From NCBI GenBank assembly GCA_018381235.1, contig JAGZSF010000011.1, positions 1-64,000 of the forward strand: a DNA stretch of 64,000 nt, given 5' to 3'. Origin of the DNA: Collinsella sp. Lineage in GTDB: Bacteria > Actinomycetota > Coriobacteriia > Coriobacteriales > Coriobacteriaceae. Positions 55,088 through 64,000 of this stretch are shown here, piece by piece (position 1 is the first letter of the stretch; each line of letters starts with the position of its first letter). Under the pieces are notes generated by a model, which did no database searches, was not told the DNA's origin, and worked only from the letters and a program-made list of their open reading frames with translations. The translations under genes were made by a program, and so were the position numbers.

Positions 55088-55930
55088 TTACGCGATGGTT
55101 GCGCTGTAAGAGGCGACGTCCTCGTAGGAATCGGTCAGGTAGGCGTCGATGCCGATGGTCGTGTTGACCAGGTCGTCAAGACTGTCAAGCTCGCCGCTCG
55201 AGAACGTGAATTCCTCGGTGGCGCTGGTGCCGGGCATCAGGTTAGCCGAGAACCAGGGTTCCTTCATGGTGCCGTTGACGTTGGTCTTGCCGGAAGGAGC
55301 GTAGAAGGTCAGGTCCTTGTCGCTCTTGTTGGTGATGTTGACGACAAAGCCGATGTCGCCCCAGTCGTCCTTGAACTTCTCGGTGATGGTGATGGTGCAC
55401 AGATCGTCATCGGCGACGGTGACGGCGGGGGAGATTTCGACGTTCTGGACATCGTCGTCTTCGACGGCCTCATCGATCTCCTCTTCCTTCTCGGCGTTCT
55501 CGCGATCCTTCTTCACCGTACCGGACAGGTCCTTGTCGGACTTGGTAAAGACAAGATTGCCGTCATCTTCTTCGAGGATGAGTTTGCCGTCCTTGAGCTT
55601 CATGTCGTGCGACTCATCTTCGGCGGTGATGGTTACGGTGGTGGCGTCCTTTGCCTCCCATTTAAGGTCGACGACTTCAAGGAACAGGTCGAGGGCGCCT
55701 GTACCGTCCTCATCGAGAATCAGGACGCAGTGGACACCCCAATCCTCGAGCATCTTCATGTACTCATCGGTCAGCTCTTCGCCATCCACGGTTCCACCCG
55801 AGAGTTCCCAGCTGCCGACGAAGTTGGCCTTGGGGTCCTTGCCGCCGCCGCTGCAGCCCGTCAGGGCAAAGGCGAGCGCCAGGACGCATGTCAGGAATGC
55901 GAGTACGGATTTTTTGAACGTTGTCTTCAT
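55088..55930 (-). CDS. Lipoprotein of unknown function
   Basis: A 280-residue secreted lipoprotein: signal peptide KKSVLAFLTCVLALAFA and lipobox LTGC with the lipid-bearing Cys at about 25. A beta-rich domain containing FVGSWELSGGTVDGEEL (lipocalin-like opening) follows, then an acidic charged linker (about 130-160). A C-terminal domain (VGFVVNITNKSDKDLTFYAP type) resembles DUF5067-like immunoglobulin folds. GGGAGGACACC precedes the start at 55930; the longer in-frame start at 56083 runs into the neighbouring gene and is not used. It lies just downstream of the SPFH operon and may belong to it. Confidence 0.8.
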   Translation of the reverse strand: MKTTFKKSVLAFLTCVLALAFALTGCSGGGKDPKANFVGSWELSGGTVDGEELTDEYMKMLEDWGVHCVLILDEDGTGALDLFLEVVDLKWEAKDATTVTITAEDESHDMKLKDGKLILEEDDGNLVFTKSDKDLSGTVKKDRENAEKEEEIDEAVEDDDVQNVEISPAVTVADDDLCTITITEKFKDDWGDIGFVVNITNKSDKDLTFYAPSGKTNVNGTMKEPWFSANLMPGTSATEEFTFSSGELDSLDDLVNTTIGIDAYLTDSYEDVASYSATIA

Positions 55931-56010
55931 GGTGTCCTCCCTTATCGAACGAAACCCATAGAAGCAAATGTGGGGGTGGCGGATCCCCCGCCAATTACCA
56001 GATAGAGGGG

Positions 56011-57252
56011 CTAGGGCCGGGGCGTTCCGCAGTTGCTGCAGAACTTGCCGCCGTTTTCGCTGCCGCAGTTGGGGCAGAACCACTTGGCCGGTGCCGAGGC
56101 GGGTGCGGGACTACCGCACTCGGAGCAGAACTTGCCGGTGTTGGTGGCGCCGCAGCTGCAGGTCCATGCGCCGGCCGCAGGTGCGGCGGTGGGAGCCGGT
56201 GCGGGGGCGTGAGCCGGAGCCGGCTGCGGAGCGGCCTGCTGCTGTGCCTGGCCGGCGGCGAACAGCTGGCTGGCGTTCATGCCGCCCATGCCACCTGCCA
56301 TGCCCATGCCCATAAAGCCTGCCATCGCGCCGTTGGGGTTGGCGGCTGCCGCGCGCATTGCGTCGCTCTGGGCGCTGGCGATGTTGGCTGCCGCCATGGT
56401 GGGATCGCGCATGACCGCGGCTTTCTGCAGGTCCTTGATCATCTGCTCGTCCTCTTGCGAGGCGGCGATGGAGTTGACGCCAAAGCTCACGATCTCGACG
56501 CCGCGCAGGTCACGCCAGTCGGCAGAGAGGACCTCGTTGAGCGCGCGGGCGAGCTCGGTGGTGTGGCCGGGGATGGCGCTGTAGCGGATGCCCATCTCCG
56601 AGATCTTGGCAAAGGCGGGCTGCAGGGCGGTGAGCAGCTCGGACTTAAGCTGGCTGTCGATCTTGTCGCGCGTGTAGCTATCGGTCACGTTGCCGCATAC
56701 GTTGGTGTAGAACAGCAGCGGGTTGGTGATGCGGTACGAATACTCGCCGTTGCAGCGCACGGAGATGTCGACGTCCAGGCCAATGTTGTTATCGACCACG
56801 CGGAAGGGCACGGGCGAGGCGGTGCCGTACTTGTTGCCGATGATCTCCTTGGTGTTGATGAAGTAGACGCGCTGGTCCTTGCCTGCATCGCCGCCAAAGG
56901 TAAAACGGCTGCCGATATTGGCGAAGGTCTCCTTGATGGAATCGCCCAGGTTGCCGCTAAAGACGCTCGGCTCGCTGCCGGTGTCGAAGACGAACTCACC
57001 GGGCTCCAGCGCGACTTCGATGATCTTGCCGTTTTGCACCACGAGCATGCCTTGTCCGTCGTTGACGGCGATGACCGAGCCGTTGGAGATGACGTTGTCC
57101 TCGCCGCGCGTGTTGGAGCTGCGGCCACCGGTACGTTTGCTGCCCTTGCAGGCCAAGACGTCAGCAGGCATCGATTCGCAGTAGATAAATTCCTTCCACT
57201 GGTCGGCCATGACGCCGCCGGCAGCTCCCAATCCAGCTTTCAAGAGTCCCAT
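56011..57252 (-). CDS. SPFH-domain protein with C-terminal zinc ribbons
   Basis: A 413-residue protein. The SPFH/band-7-like domain (about 20-290) is of the YdjI/virion-core type (WKEFIYCESMPADVLACKGS; VAVNDGQGMLVVQNGKIIEV-like stretch). A Met/Gly/Ala linker (GFMGMGMAGGMGGMN) and a Pro/Ala-rich segment follow. Two zinc-ribbon units end the protein: CSCGATNTGKFCSECG and CPNCGSENGGKFCSNCG. Such proteins scaffold membrane complexes. It is the last of three minus-strand genes with zinc-ribbon features (58648, 57301, 56011), presumably one operon. Confidence 0.82.
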   Translation of the reverse strand: MGLLKAGLGAAGGVMADQWKEFIYCESMPADVLACKGSKRTGGRSSNTRGEDNVISNGSVIAVNDGQGMLVVQNGKIIEVALEPGEFVFDTGSEPSVFSGNLGDSIKETFANIGSRFTFGGDAGKDQRVYFINTKEIIGNKYGTASPVPFRVVDNNIGLDVDISVRCNGEYSYRITNPLLFYTNVCGNVTDSYTRDKIDSQLKSELLTALQPAFAKISEMGIRYSAIPGHTTELARALNEVLSADWRDLRGVEIVSFGVNSIAASQEDEQMIKDLQKAAVMRDPTMAAANIASAQSDAMRAAAANPNGAMAGFMGMGMAGGMGGMNASQLFAAGQAQQQAAPQPAPAHAPAPAPTAAPAAGAWTCSCGATNTGKFCSECGSPAPASAPAKWFCPNCGSENGGKFCSNCGTPRP

Positions 57253-57300
57253 GGTGATCTTCCTTTCTCGTCAAAGGCCGGGTGGTATTGGTTGGATTGC

Positions 57301-58623
57301 TTAGTCGTCCTTGTCGTCTTTCATGACAACGGTGGTCTCGGTGTGGCTGAAGGTGTCGTGTTTCTCGGTCAGGTCGAGCTCGCCACAATACTCATCGGCA
57401 CAGGTTGCTTCGTTGGCCGTCTTGAGCTGGCCTACCAGTAGCACGTCTCCGATAATCACGATGATCAGCGGCGCGATGATATTGATGAGGATGCCCTCGA
57501 TATCAAAGGTGAGGTAATCCGGATCGAAGGCGTTTTCACCCATGAAGAGGATCTGGGAGAGGACAAATCCGATCACAAAGAACAGCACCGAGGCGATAGC
57601 GAGCTTGGGCTTGGAGCAAGGAAGCTCGCCGACCATACGGCCGGTTTGGCCGTTCATGGCAAACAGGTAGCTCTTGCCGTTCCACGAGGTGGAAAGCATC
57701 CACACGGGGAACAGGGCATAGTCGCTGTCTTCCCAGGTGTAGTCGAGCTGCTTGCTTTCGACCGTGGCATCGTCATATTCGTCGACGACGGTTTCGCGCA
57801 GGGCCGAGATCGTGCTTTCCTCCATGCGGCGTTCGGCGCGCGCCTTGCAGGTTTCGCAGTCCTCGTCGTAGCGGTTGGCGATGTAGCCGGGCATATACGC
57901 GACCGAAAACGGGCGCAGCGCGTCGTAGTCAAACGGCTCGATGGCGTCCATGTGGCCGTCGGGCATCTTGGACGATCCGTCGACGGGCACGCGCTTAAAC
58001 GAGATATTGCCCTTGCGATAGGCATCGTAGTGGTCGGTGGTCGTGACGGTGCGGTCGGATTCCTCGGTCACGGTCTCGTTGGTCGCGTCAAAGTACACTT
58101 CGCCGTCAACGCGGGCACCGTAGAGCCAAAACGGCACGTAGACACCTTGGACCTCATCGATGTGGTTGCCGGTGACAAAGCTCTTGGGCAGCAAGATTTT
58201 GCCCTTGTAGTGTTCCTTGAGTGCGGCCGTGACGTCGTCGCGCCCGAGCTTAAACGGAATCACCAGGTCGGGCGAGAAGTCGCCAGAGAGCTGGCCGGGC
58301 GCCACGGCGGAGTTACCGCAGTACGGGCAGGTGGTGACGGCGACGGTGCCGTCGGACACGAGCTCGGCGCCGCACGACGAGCAGATGTAGCCGGCGTTTT
58401 GGGCGAGCTCCTGCACCGCGTCGTCGGCAGCAGGTTTGGGAGCTGCGGCTGCGGCATCGGCTTTGGCATCTGCCTTGTCCTGGCGCTCGCGATAGAGGGC
58501 CTCGACTTCTTCGACTTCAAAGCGTGAGTCACAGTAGTCGCAGACAAGCTTTTGCTCGGCGCTGGCAAAATGCAGGGGACCACCGCAGGCAGGGCACTGA
58601 TAGTTAACGCTCTCGAAGGCCAT
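57301..58623 (-). CDS. TFIIB-type zinc-ribbon membrane protein
   Basis: A 440-residue protein. An N-terminal zinc ribbon (CPACGGPLHFASAEQKLVCD, then YC) is followed by an Ala/Asp-rich linker and a second ribbon (CSSCGAELVSDGTVAVTTCP, then YC). A beta-rich middle (about 125-330) includes VYVPFWLYGARVDGEVYFDA. Two C-terminal helices span about 350-410 (LAIASVLFFVIGFVLSQILF). This family regularly occurs beside SPFH and DUF4428 genes; its function is not established. It starts 24 bp after the 58648 gene and ends 48 bp before the SPFH gene. Confidence 0.82.
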   Translation of the reverse strand: MAFESVNYQCPACGGPLHFASAEQKLVCDYCDSRFEVEEVEALYRERQDKADAKADAAAAAPKPAADDAVQELAQNAGYICSSCGAELVSDGTVAVTTCPYCGNSAVAPGQLSGDFSPDLVIPFKLGRDDVTAALKEHYKGKILLPKSFVTGNHIDEVQGVYVPFWLYGARVDGEVYFDATNETVTEESDRTVTTTDHYDAYRKGNISFKRVPVDGSSKMPDGHMDAIEPFDYDALRPFSVAYMPGYIANRYDEDCETCKARAERRMEESTISALRETVVDEYDDATVESKQLDYTWEDSDYALFPVWMLSTSWNGKSYLFAMNGQTGRMVGELPCSKPKLAIASVLFFVIGFVLSQILFMGENAFDPDYLTFDIEGILINIIAPLIIVIIGDVLLVGQLKTANEATCADEYCGELDLTEKHDTFSHTETTVVMKDDKDD

Positions 58624-58647
58624 GATCGGTCCTTTCCGTGCCGGAGG

Positions 58648-59385
58648 CTATGCGCCGATGGCGCCGCCGCAGTATTCGCAGCGCCCACTGGCATCGGGAA
58701 TGGTGGTGGCTCCGCAGAAGGGGCAGGTCACCGCGGTCTTGGGGGCCTTGGCGGCCACGACGCTGTCGCGCGTCTCCTGGCGCAGCTGCACCAGCGCGTC
58801 GCGGACCTCGGTTGCCTGGCGCTTGGCCTCGCGGTATTCGATGGAACCGCGCTGATCGATGGTGGAGTCGTTCACGCGCAGGTTGATCTCGGTAAAGTAC
58901 GGCGTGTTGACGTGGATGGTCAGATTAAAGTCGTAATCCAGGTCGTAGCGCGGCGGGTTGTAGCTCTCGCGCTCGCCGTCCTTGGTCTCGCGATAGATTT
59001 CGGTGCGATGCTCGTCGATATCCATATCGCAGCCGAGTACCTGCGAGAACTCGATGATGTCGGGATTGGCGTCGCGCCAGCGGCTCTGCGAGGTGATGAT
59101 CAGCAGGCCCGCGTCCTCATCGAGCATGATGTTGGTGCGCCCGGCAGAAAGCGTGCGCGTGGGGTTGAACGACGCCAGGCGCTCGGCGTTGGCCTCGCGG
59201 TAAGCGAGTTGCTCACGGATATCGTCCGCGGTGCTGGAGCGATAGCCGTGAAAGTAGGGGGAGAGCTTGCCGGCGCACTCTTTGCACAGGTAGCCTTCAT
59301 TGATTTTTGTCTTACCTAGAAGTCCCAGCTCGGTACCGCAAATCGCGCACTCTTTCTTCTCGAACATCTTGTCAAAGAAGCCCAT
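58648..59385 (-). CDS. DUF4428-type protein with zinc ribbons
   Basis: A 245-residue protein. The N-terminal Cys4 unit CAICGTELGLLGKTKINEGY with LCKECAGK is the DUF4428 pattern. The middle (about 80-180) is a beta-rich domain with long acidic stretches. The C-terminus has another zinc ribbon, CPFCGATTIPDASGRCEYCG. It is first of the three-gene zinc-ribbon/SPFH group. No catalytic residues are evident; a sensing or scaffolding role at the membrane is likely. Confidence 0.78.
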   Translation of the reverse strand: MGFFDKMFEKKECAICGTELGLLGKTKINEGYLCKECAGKLSPYFHGYRSSTADDIREQLAYREANAERLASFNPTRTLSAGRTNIMLDEDAGLLIITSQSRWRDANPDIIEFSQVLGCDMDIDEHRTEIYRETKDGERESYNPPRYDLDYDFNLTIHVNTPYFTEINLRVNDSTIDQRGSIEYREAKRQATEVRDALVQLRQETRDSVVAAKAPKTAVTCPFCGATTIPDASGRCEYCGGAIGA

Positions 59386-59502
59386 GGCTGCCTCCCATCA
59401 ACAGGTAGCGTGTGTCACTTTTGATGATGGGGGAGTGTGCGATTCTTCGCGATACCCAGACGGCTCAAGGAGTCTCCACAACTGGGACACATGGCCCATT
59501 TT

Positions 59503-59610
59503 TGACTAGTCGTTGGGGACGTTCTCAAACGACTAGTCGCGGGGGACACTCTTCGGCCACTCATTGGGGACGTACTTAAATGAGTGGTAGTTGGAGACAC
59601 TCCTGGCCGA
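59503..59610. repeat. Cluster of GTCCCCAATGAC-type dispersed repeats
   Basis: GACTAGTCGTTGGGGACGTT, CTCAAACGACTAGTCG, CACTCATTGGGGACGTACTT and AAATGAGTGG occur in order. They form the middle of the 388-bp gap 59386-59773 between divergent genes; nothing else was recognised there apart from AT-rich sequence near 59725. Confidence 0.8.
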
Positions 59611-59773
59611 GCTAGAGATCGCGCGCGTCCCTTCTGGTCCATGCGGCTCAAAATCGCGGCGTGATGTGGACGGCTGGGGTCGAATTGGCAACATTTCGAG
59701 CCTGGCTTCGATATTGAGACTGGTTCTTTATTAAAATAGATTTCCAGACAATTGAGCGGCTGGGGGGTTAACC

Positions 59774-61318
59774 ATGAGGGGCATGGGAGACACAACCGCA
59801 TATTTGCGTCGGGGCATTCGGGAGATTATATGCCTGGCGCTGTTCTTCTTCACGTTTTTGGCGTGCGAGTATCTCTTTGATGTGCGCATGGCCGAGTTCG
59901 TGCCATCGAGTGAGGTCGTCATCTACGAGAGCATCGTTGTCGGCGCGAGCGTGATTGGCTTTTTCGTGCGCCCATTTCTGTACTATCGCCTTCCCCAGAC
60001 GATCGATGCGACGAGCGATATTACAGGCGTGCTGTTGGTATCGGCGTTGCTGCTGATGATTACGGCAGTGCGGTTTGAGGTAGTAATTGCCGGCGGCCTG
60101 GTGGCGTGCTGCGCCCTGGGCTATTGCGGATCGACCGCCCATGCCAATCTTGCGCGGCGTTTTGCGCAGACGCCCTGCCTGGCGCGCGCCGCCGCACTTT
60201 CCTATGCCATGGGCGTTCTGGTACAGGTGATCAACCACATGGTGATGCCTGTCGGTATTCCTCAGCAGGCTGTTCTGGTCGTCTGTGCGATCGCGCAGGT
60301 GGCGTTGCTCCACGGTGCCCGACGCGCCAAGCTGCGCGACGAGTCCGACCCCAACTTTGAACCCAGTGCTGCCGGGCTTTCGGTAGATGCTCTGGAATAT
60401 GGCGCCAAGTGGCATGACGATCCCGAGGCAAAGGCGGCATTCCGTCGCGCCGTAGTTCGCCTGACCGTGGCGACGGCGTATCTTTCCAGCGTATTCGCCG
60501 CTCTCAACGCGGGCTTCACGACCTTGCATGCTGTCGGAGCCGTCGATTTGGGCGATTGGCCGCGCCTGCTGCTTGTCGTGAGCTCGTTGGTCGCTGGCGC
60601 ACTATTTGACCTGCACGGCCGCTCGTATATGAATATCGGCATGACATGTGCCGCCATACTGTCCACGCTTTCGTTCTTTGTGCTCATCGTCGACGGCAAT
60701 GGTGGCAACGAGCTCGCTGCCACGATCATTTTTTATCTGGGCTCGGGCTTTTTCGTGGTGTTCTTTACCACAAAATATGCCGTCGTCTCGCTCTATGCGC
60801 GCTGGTCATATTTTTGGCCGTGCATGGGTCGCGTCGTCAACAACGTGTGCTCGATGCTCGTGACGGCGCCGGCGGTGGCGATTATCTCGAGTCAAAACGT
60901 GCTGGCTGCGGTCGGTGCGGCGCTCGTGATGTTTGTGGGCATTGCGATTACGCTGCTGGGGCAGTTGGGGCAACGAGCCGATGATGCCGTGATGCAGGAT
61001 GGCCTGCCGCTTGCCACCGACGATCTTGGTGGGGATCTTGCGCCCACATGCTTCGACCCCGAGCCCGTGGAGGCAGCGGAGCTCACGTCCGATGAACGCC
61101 TCGATGCTTTCGTCGCCACCTTTGGGCTTACAGAGCGCGAGCGCGATATTCTTGAGGTCTTGGTCGCTTCGGACCAGAGCGTTCAGGACATCGCCACAAC
61201 GCTCTTCCTTTCGCGCTCCACGCTCTATCGCCACATTTCCTCAATCAACAAGAAGACCGATACCGCCTCGCGTGTGGCCCTTATCAACTTCTTCTGGTCC
61301 TGGACGCCCAAGGACTAG
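59774..61318 (+). CDS. Membrane-anchored LuxR-family transcriptional regulator
   Basis: A 514-residue protein. About 12 transmembrane helices (about 15-410) resemble a major-facilitator-like sensor and are followed by a LuxR-type helix-turn-helix (about 445-505): FGLTERERDILEVLVASDQS and FLSRSTLYRHISSINKKTDT. No receiver domain is present. Such membrane LuxR proteins are expanded in Coriobacteriia, where they are thought to respond to small molecules and control neighbouring genes. GGGGGGTTAACC precedes ATG 59774; ATG 59783 is an alternative. The target may be the unsequenced or divergent neighbours. Confidence 0.88.
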   Translation: MRGMGDTTAYLRRGIREIICLALFFFTFLACEYLFDVRMAEFVPSSEVVIYESIVVGASVIGFFVRPFLYYRLPQTIDATSDITGVLLVSALLLMITAVRFEVVIAGGLVACCALGYCGSTAHANLARRFAQTPCLARAAALSYAMGVLVQVINHMVMPVGIPQQAVLVVCAIAQVALLHGARRAKLRDESDPNFEPSAAGLSVDALEYGAKWHDDPEAKAAFRRAVVRLTVATAYLSSVFAALNAGFTTLHAVGAVDLGDWPRLLLVVSSLVAGALFDLHGRSYMNIGMTCAAILSTLSFFVLIVDGNGGNELAATIIFYLGSGFFVVFFTTKYAVVSLYARWSYFWPCMGRVVNNVCSMLVTAPAVAIISSQNVLAAVGAALVMFVGIAITLLGQLGQRADDAVMQDGLPLATDDLGGDLAPTCFDPEPVEAAELTSDERLDAFVATFGLTERERDILEVLVASDQSVQDIATTLFLSRSTLYRHISSINKKTDTASRVALINFFWSWTPKD

Positions 61319-61333
61319 CTAATCCTCCAATAA

Positions 61334-61398
61334 GTTGCGGTGGAATAGTCCCTAAATTAAAGTCACGGGGCTTTAAACAGGAACTATTCCACCGCAAC
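61334..61398. repeat. Nested inverted repeat after the LuxR gene
   Basis: GTTGCGGTGGAATAGT (61334-61349) and its exact complement (61383-61398) enclose TTAAAG/CTTTAA. It may act as a bidirectional terminator between convergent genes, or be another dispersed element. Confidence 0.7.
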
Positions 61399-61414
61399 TG
61401 CTGGGGGGATAGAC

Positions 61415-61478
61415 TGCGGCGGCGGCAGAGGCAACGGCAGCGGCGTTGGCAGCTGTGGTAGTGGCAACGGCAACTGGC
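61415..61478. repeat. GC-rich low-complexity tract
   Basis: Imperfect runs of GGC, GGCAAC and GGCAGC, just beyond the end of the mgtA gene. There is no ribosome binding site or convincing frame. It may be a decayed Gly/Ala-rich coding end. Confidence 0.5.
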
Positions 61479-61499
61479 AGGGTGTTTTCCGTCTGCTTG

Positions 61500-64000
61500 C
61501 TACAGCAGCTCGCCGTGGCGTGCAATGTAGCGGCGCTTTGCCAGCTGAGTGAGCGCGATGTAGGCGGTGACGATGCCGACGAGCAGCGCGAAAAAGCTCG
61601 CGGGCAGTGCCATGAGGCCGAGCGCATCGGCGATGGGGCTTGCCGGCAGCCAGGTGACGAGCGCCAGGCCCAGCACGGTAAGAACGCACAATGCGGGCGC
61701 GGCGTGGTCGCGCGGGCTCGGCAGATGCGGGGAGCGCAACATGTGGACCACGAGTGTCTGCGACCACATGGACTCGACAAACCAGCCGCTCTGGAAGAGC
61801 GCAGCAAAGGTCGCCATACCCGTGACGTCGCCCGCAGCGGCAAGCTCGGACCAGCTTGCGTCCACGGCGGCGGGGCACACGACAAAGAAGAGCGCGGCGA
61901 AGGTCACGATGTCAAACAGCGAGCTCACGGGGCCCAGCTCGAGCATAAAGCCCTTGATGGACGCGGCGTCCCAGGCACGCGGGCGGGCAGTCCAGGCGTC
62001 ATCGACGGTGTCCCACGGCAGTGCGATGCACACGATCTCGTAGACCAGCGACAGCAGTACCAGCTGCAGGGCGCTCATGGGCAAAAACGGCAAGAACAGG
62101 CTCGCGACGGTCACGGACAGCACATTGCCAAAGTTGGAGCTCACCGTGGCCTTGAGGTACTTGAGCAGGTTGCCGTAAGTGCGGCGGCCTTCGATGATGC
62201 CGCGCTCGAGCACGCCCAGGTCCTTCTGAAGCAAGATGATATCGGCGGATTCCTTGGCAATATCGACGGCCGAATCGACCGAGATGCCGCAATCGCTCGC
62301 ACGCATGGCGGCGGCGTCGTTGATGCCGTCGCCCATAAAGCCCACGGTGTGGCCGAGCATCTCGCGCATGACACGTACCAGGCGCGCCTTCTGCAGCGGC
62401 GAGAGCTTGGCGAAGAGGTGGGTTTTCTCGGCGCGCTTGGCAAGTTCGGCGTCATCGAGCGCATCGATCTCGGAGCCGAGCAAGACGTTGCTCGCATCGA
62501 TACCAATCTGCTCGCAGACGGTGGCGGCGACGCGGTCGTTGTCGCCGGTTAGGACCTTGACCGCCACGCCCTTGGCCTCGAGGGTGGCGACGGCGCCCGC
62601 GGCACTTGCTTTGGGCGGATCGAGGAAGGCCAAAAAGCCCATCAGCACCATGTCGCACTCGTCGGCGATGCCAAACTCGCCCACGCAGCGCGGATTGGTC
62701 TTCTGCGCCACGGCAATTACGCGTAGGCCCTCGGCGTTAAGTCCGGCGATCTGCTTGCGAATCTGGGCGAGCTTCTCGTCGGTGAGCGGCTGAGCGATGC
62801 CATCGATCTCGACAAAGGAGCAGATCTCGAGCATTTCCTCGGCAGCTCCCTTGGTAACCATCTGGGTTTTGCCTTGGGCGTCGGAGACAACTACGCTCAG
62901 GCGACGGCGCGAGAAATCGAAGGGAACCTCGTCGACCTTGGTGTAGCGGTCGCGCAGGCTCTGGCCCAGCATGGAATCGGGTGCGACGGTCGAGGGTGTC
63001 ACATCGGCACGGTCGATTACGGCCAGGTCGATAAGATTTTTGAGGCCGGTCTGGAAGAAGCTGTTCAAAAACGCATGGCGCAGCACGCGCGCGTCCTCGT
63101 TGCCATCGGTGTTGAGGTAGCGCTCGAGCACGATGCGGTCTTCGGTGAGGGTGCCGGTCTTGTCGCAGCACAGGACGTCCATGGCGCCCAGGTTTTGAAT
63201 CGCCGGCAGCTCCTTGACGATAACCTGGCGACGGGCGAGGTCCTTGGCGCCCTGCGACAGGCTCGTGGTCACGATGACGGGGAGCATCTGCGGCGTAATG
63301 CCCACGGCTACGCTCGTGGCGAACAGCAGCGCGTCGATGACGTTGCCCTTGGTGGCGGCGTTGATGGCAAAGACGGCCGGCGCCATAGCGAGCATGAGGC
63401 GTACGAGCAACATGGAGACGCTCGAGACGCCGCGGTCAAACGCGCTCTTCTCGCCGCGCCCGTTGAGCATCTTGGCGATGCCGCCCAGGTAGGTGTCCGA
63501 ACCGGTGGCAACGACAAGCGCCATGGCAGCGCCGTTTTGCACGGAGGTGCCGGTAAAGACGATGTTCTTGCAGGCAGAGAGCGGCAGCGCGGAGCCGTCG
63601 GCGCCCTCGACGACGGTGATGGCAGCGGTCTTCTCGACGGCCTCGCTCTCGCCGGTGAGTGCGGATTCGATGACAAACAGGTCGCGCGCGGTGATGATGC
63701 GGGCATCGGCTGGAACCATATCGCCGGCAGAGAGGCGGATCACATCGCCGGGGACGAGCTCGTCGAAGGGAATCTCGATGCGCTCGCCGTCGCGCAGGGC
63801 GGTGCAAGTGTTGGAGACCAGGTCCTTGAGGGCCTCTGCCGCATTGCCGCTACGGGCTTCCTGGATAAACTTCATGCCGCCCGATACCAGCAGCATGATG
63901 CCGATGACGATGACCGTGGAGGGGTCGCGCTGCGGCTTGGGTACGGCGAGCACGTCGATGTAGAGCGAGACCAGCGCGAGCGCGGCGAGGATGCCGGCGA
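61500..64000 (-). CDS. mgtA: Magnesium-translocating P-type ATPase (type IIIB), 5' end outside the window
   Basis: At least 833 residues; the frame stays open to the window edge, so the N-terminus and start lie beyond position 64000. P-type landmarks: TGES in the actuator domain, CCDKTGTLTEDR with the phosphorylated Asp, VLTGDNDR, and GFMGDGINDAAAMRASDCGI in the hinge. The order of helices and SSNFGNVLSVTVASLFLPFL match MgtA/MgtB-type Mg2+ importers. It convergently faces the membrane LuxR gene. With the NRMT pair it gives two Mg2+ uptake routes. Regulation cannot be judged because its promoter is outside. Confidence 0.93.
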   Translation of the reverse strand, partial: AGILAALALVSLYIDVLAVPKPQRDPSTVIVIGIMLLVSGGMKFIQEARSGNAAEALKDLVSNTCTALRDGERIEIPFDELVPGDVIRLSAGDMVPADARIITARDLFVIESALTGESEAVEKTAAITVVEGADGSALPLSACKNIVFTGTSVQNGAAMALVVATGSDTYLGGIAKMLNGRGEKSAFDRGVSSVSMLLVRLMLAMAPAVFAINAATKGNVIDALLFATSVAVGITPQMLPVIVTTSLSQGAKDLARRQVIVKELPAIQNLGAMDVLCCDKTGTLTEDRIVLERYLNTDGNEDARVLRHAFLNSFFQTGLKNLIDLAVIDRADVTPSTVAPDSMLGQSLRDRYTKVDEVPFDFSRRRLSVVVSDAQGKTQMVTKGAAEEMLEICSFVEIDGIAQPLTDEKLAQIRKQIAGLNAEGLRVIAVAQKTNPRCVGEFGIADECDMVLMGFLAFLDPPKASAAGAVATLEAKGVAVKVLTGDNDRVAATVCEQIGIDASNVLLGSEIDALDDAELAKRAEKTHLFAKLSPLQKARLVRVMREMLGHTVGFMGDGINDAAAMRASDCGISVDSAVDIAKESADIILLQKDLGVLERGIIEGRRTYGNLLKYLKATVSSNFGNVLSVTVASLFLPFLPMSALQLVLLSLVYEIVCIALPWDTVDDAWTARPRAWDAASIKGFMLELGPVSSLFDIVTFAALFFVVCPAAVDASWSELAAAGDVTGMATFAALFQSGWFVESMWSQTLVVHMLRSPHLPSPRDHAAPALCVLTVLGLALVTWLPASPIADALGLMALPASFFALLVGIVTAYIALTQLAKRRYIARHGELL

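Overview
The window looks like a chromosomal segment of a high-GC actinobacterium of the class Coriobacteriia, most likely Collinsella or a close relative. The pointers are the strongly GC-biased third codon positions, a membrane-anchored LuxR regulator of the Coriobacteriia type, a long pilin-repeat adhesin with an LPATG anchor, 6-phospho-beta-glucosidases with a LicT-controlled PTS, and many dispersed intergenic inverted repeats carrying GTCCCCAATGAC-like words. No rRNA, tRNA, CRISPR array, prophage or complete insertion sequence was found. The organism assignment is an inference from content and not a database match.

Layout. 1-550: an orphan transposase-like helix-turn-helix gene. 798-6475: a five-gene operon for an Ech-type energy-converting [NiFe] hydrogenase in echABCDEF order, with the two membrane subunits EchA and EchB fused into one polypeptide. 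6550-14802: a 2436-residue VWA/pilin-repeat surface protein, flanked by three copies of a long hairpin element whose arms differ but stay complementary. 14863-20159: a two-component system divergent from a three-gene ABC-2 exporter. 20473-23873: a MacB/FtsX-type exporter. 24110-30941: a DUF362 ferredoxin, an alpha/beta hydrolase, a haemolysin III homologue, a CNNM/CorC-type protein, a stand-alone cyanophycin-synthetase-like N-domain, and YtxH and PRC-barrel proteins.

31014-35864: a NodB-fold protein that has lost its metal triad, then a divalent-metal pair. The pair is an MgtE_N/CBS protein with an unusual membrane domain, coupled to an NRAMP protein whose binding-site residues match the Mg2+-type NRMT clade. 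36409-40780: an OatA-like acyltransferase, then ribokinase and nucleoside hydrolase. 40909-46157: a beta-glucoside locus with an RNA antiterminator target, LicT, PTS EIIBC, a GH1 enzyme and a LacI regulator. 46360-50760: luxS, a DUF4867 gene, an AAA ATPase lying between duplicated copies of the DUF4867 3' end, and a second GH1 enzyme. 50896-54895: a 7TM sensor, histidine kinase and response regulator. 55088-59385: a minus-strand group with a lipoprotein and SPFH, zinc-ribbon and DUF4428-type proteins. 59774-61318: the membrane LuxR protein. 61500-64000: a P-type Mg2+ ATPase that runs off the window edge.

How it fits together. The Ech complex suggests ferredoxin-linked H2 metabolism coupled to ion translocation. 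Sugar and nucleoside salvage supply carbon: PTS and GH1 for beta-glucosides, IunH and RbsK for ribose. Two Mg2+ uptake routes are present, the NRMT pair and MgtA. Start codons were moved from the longest open frame wherever a shorter start had a better ribosome binding site or domain fit; these cases are stated in the entries.
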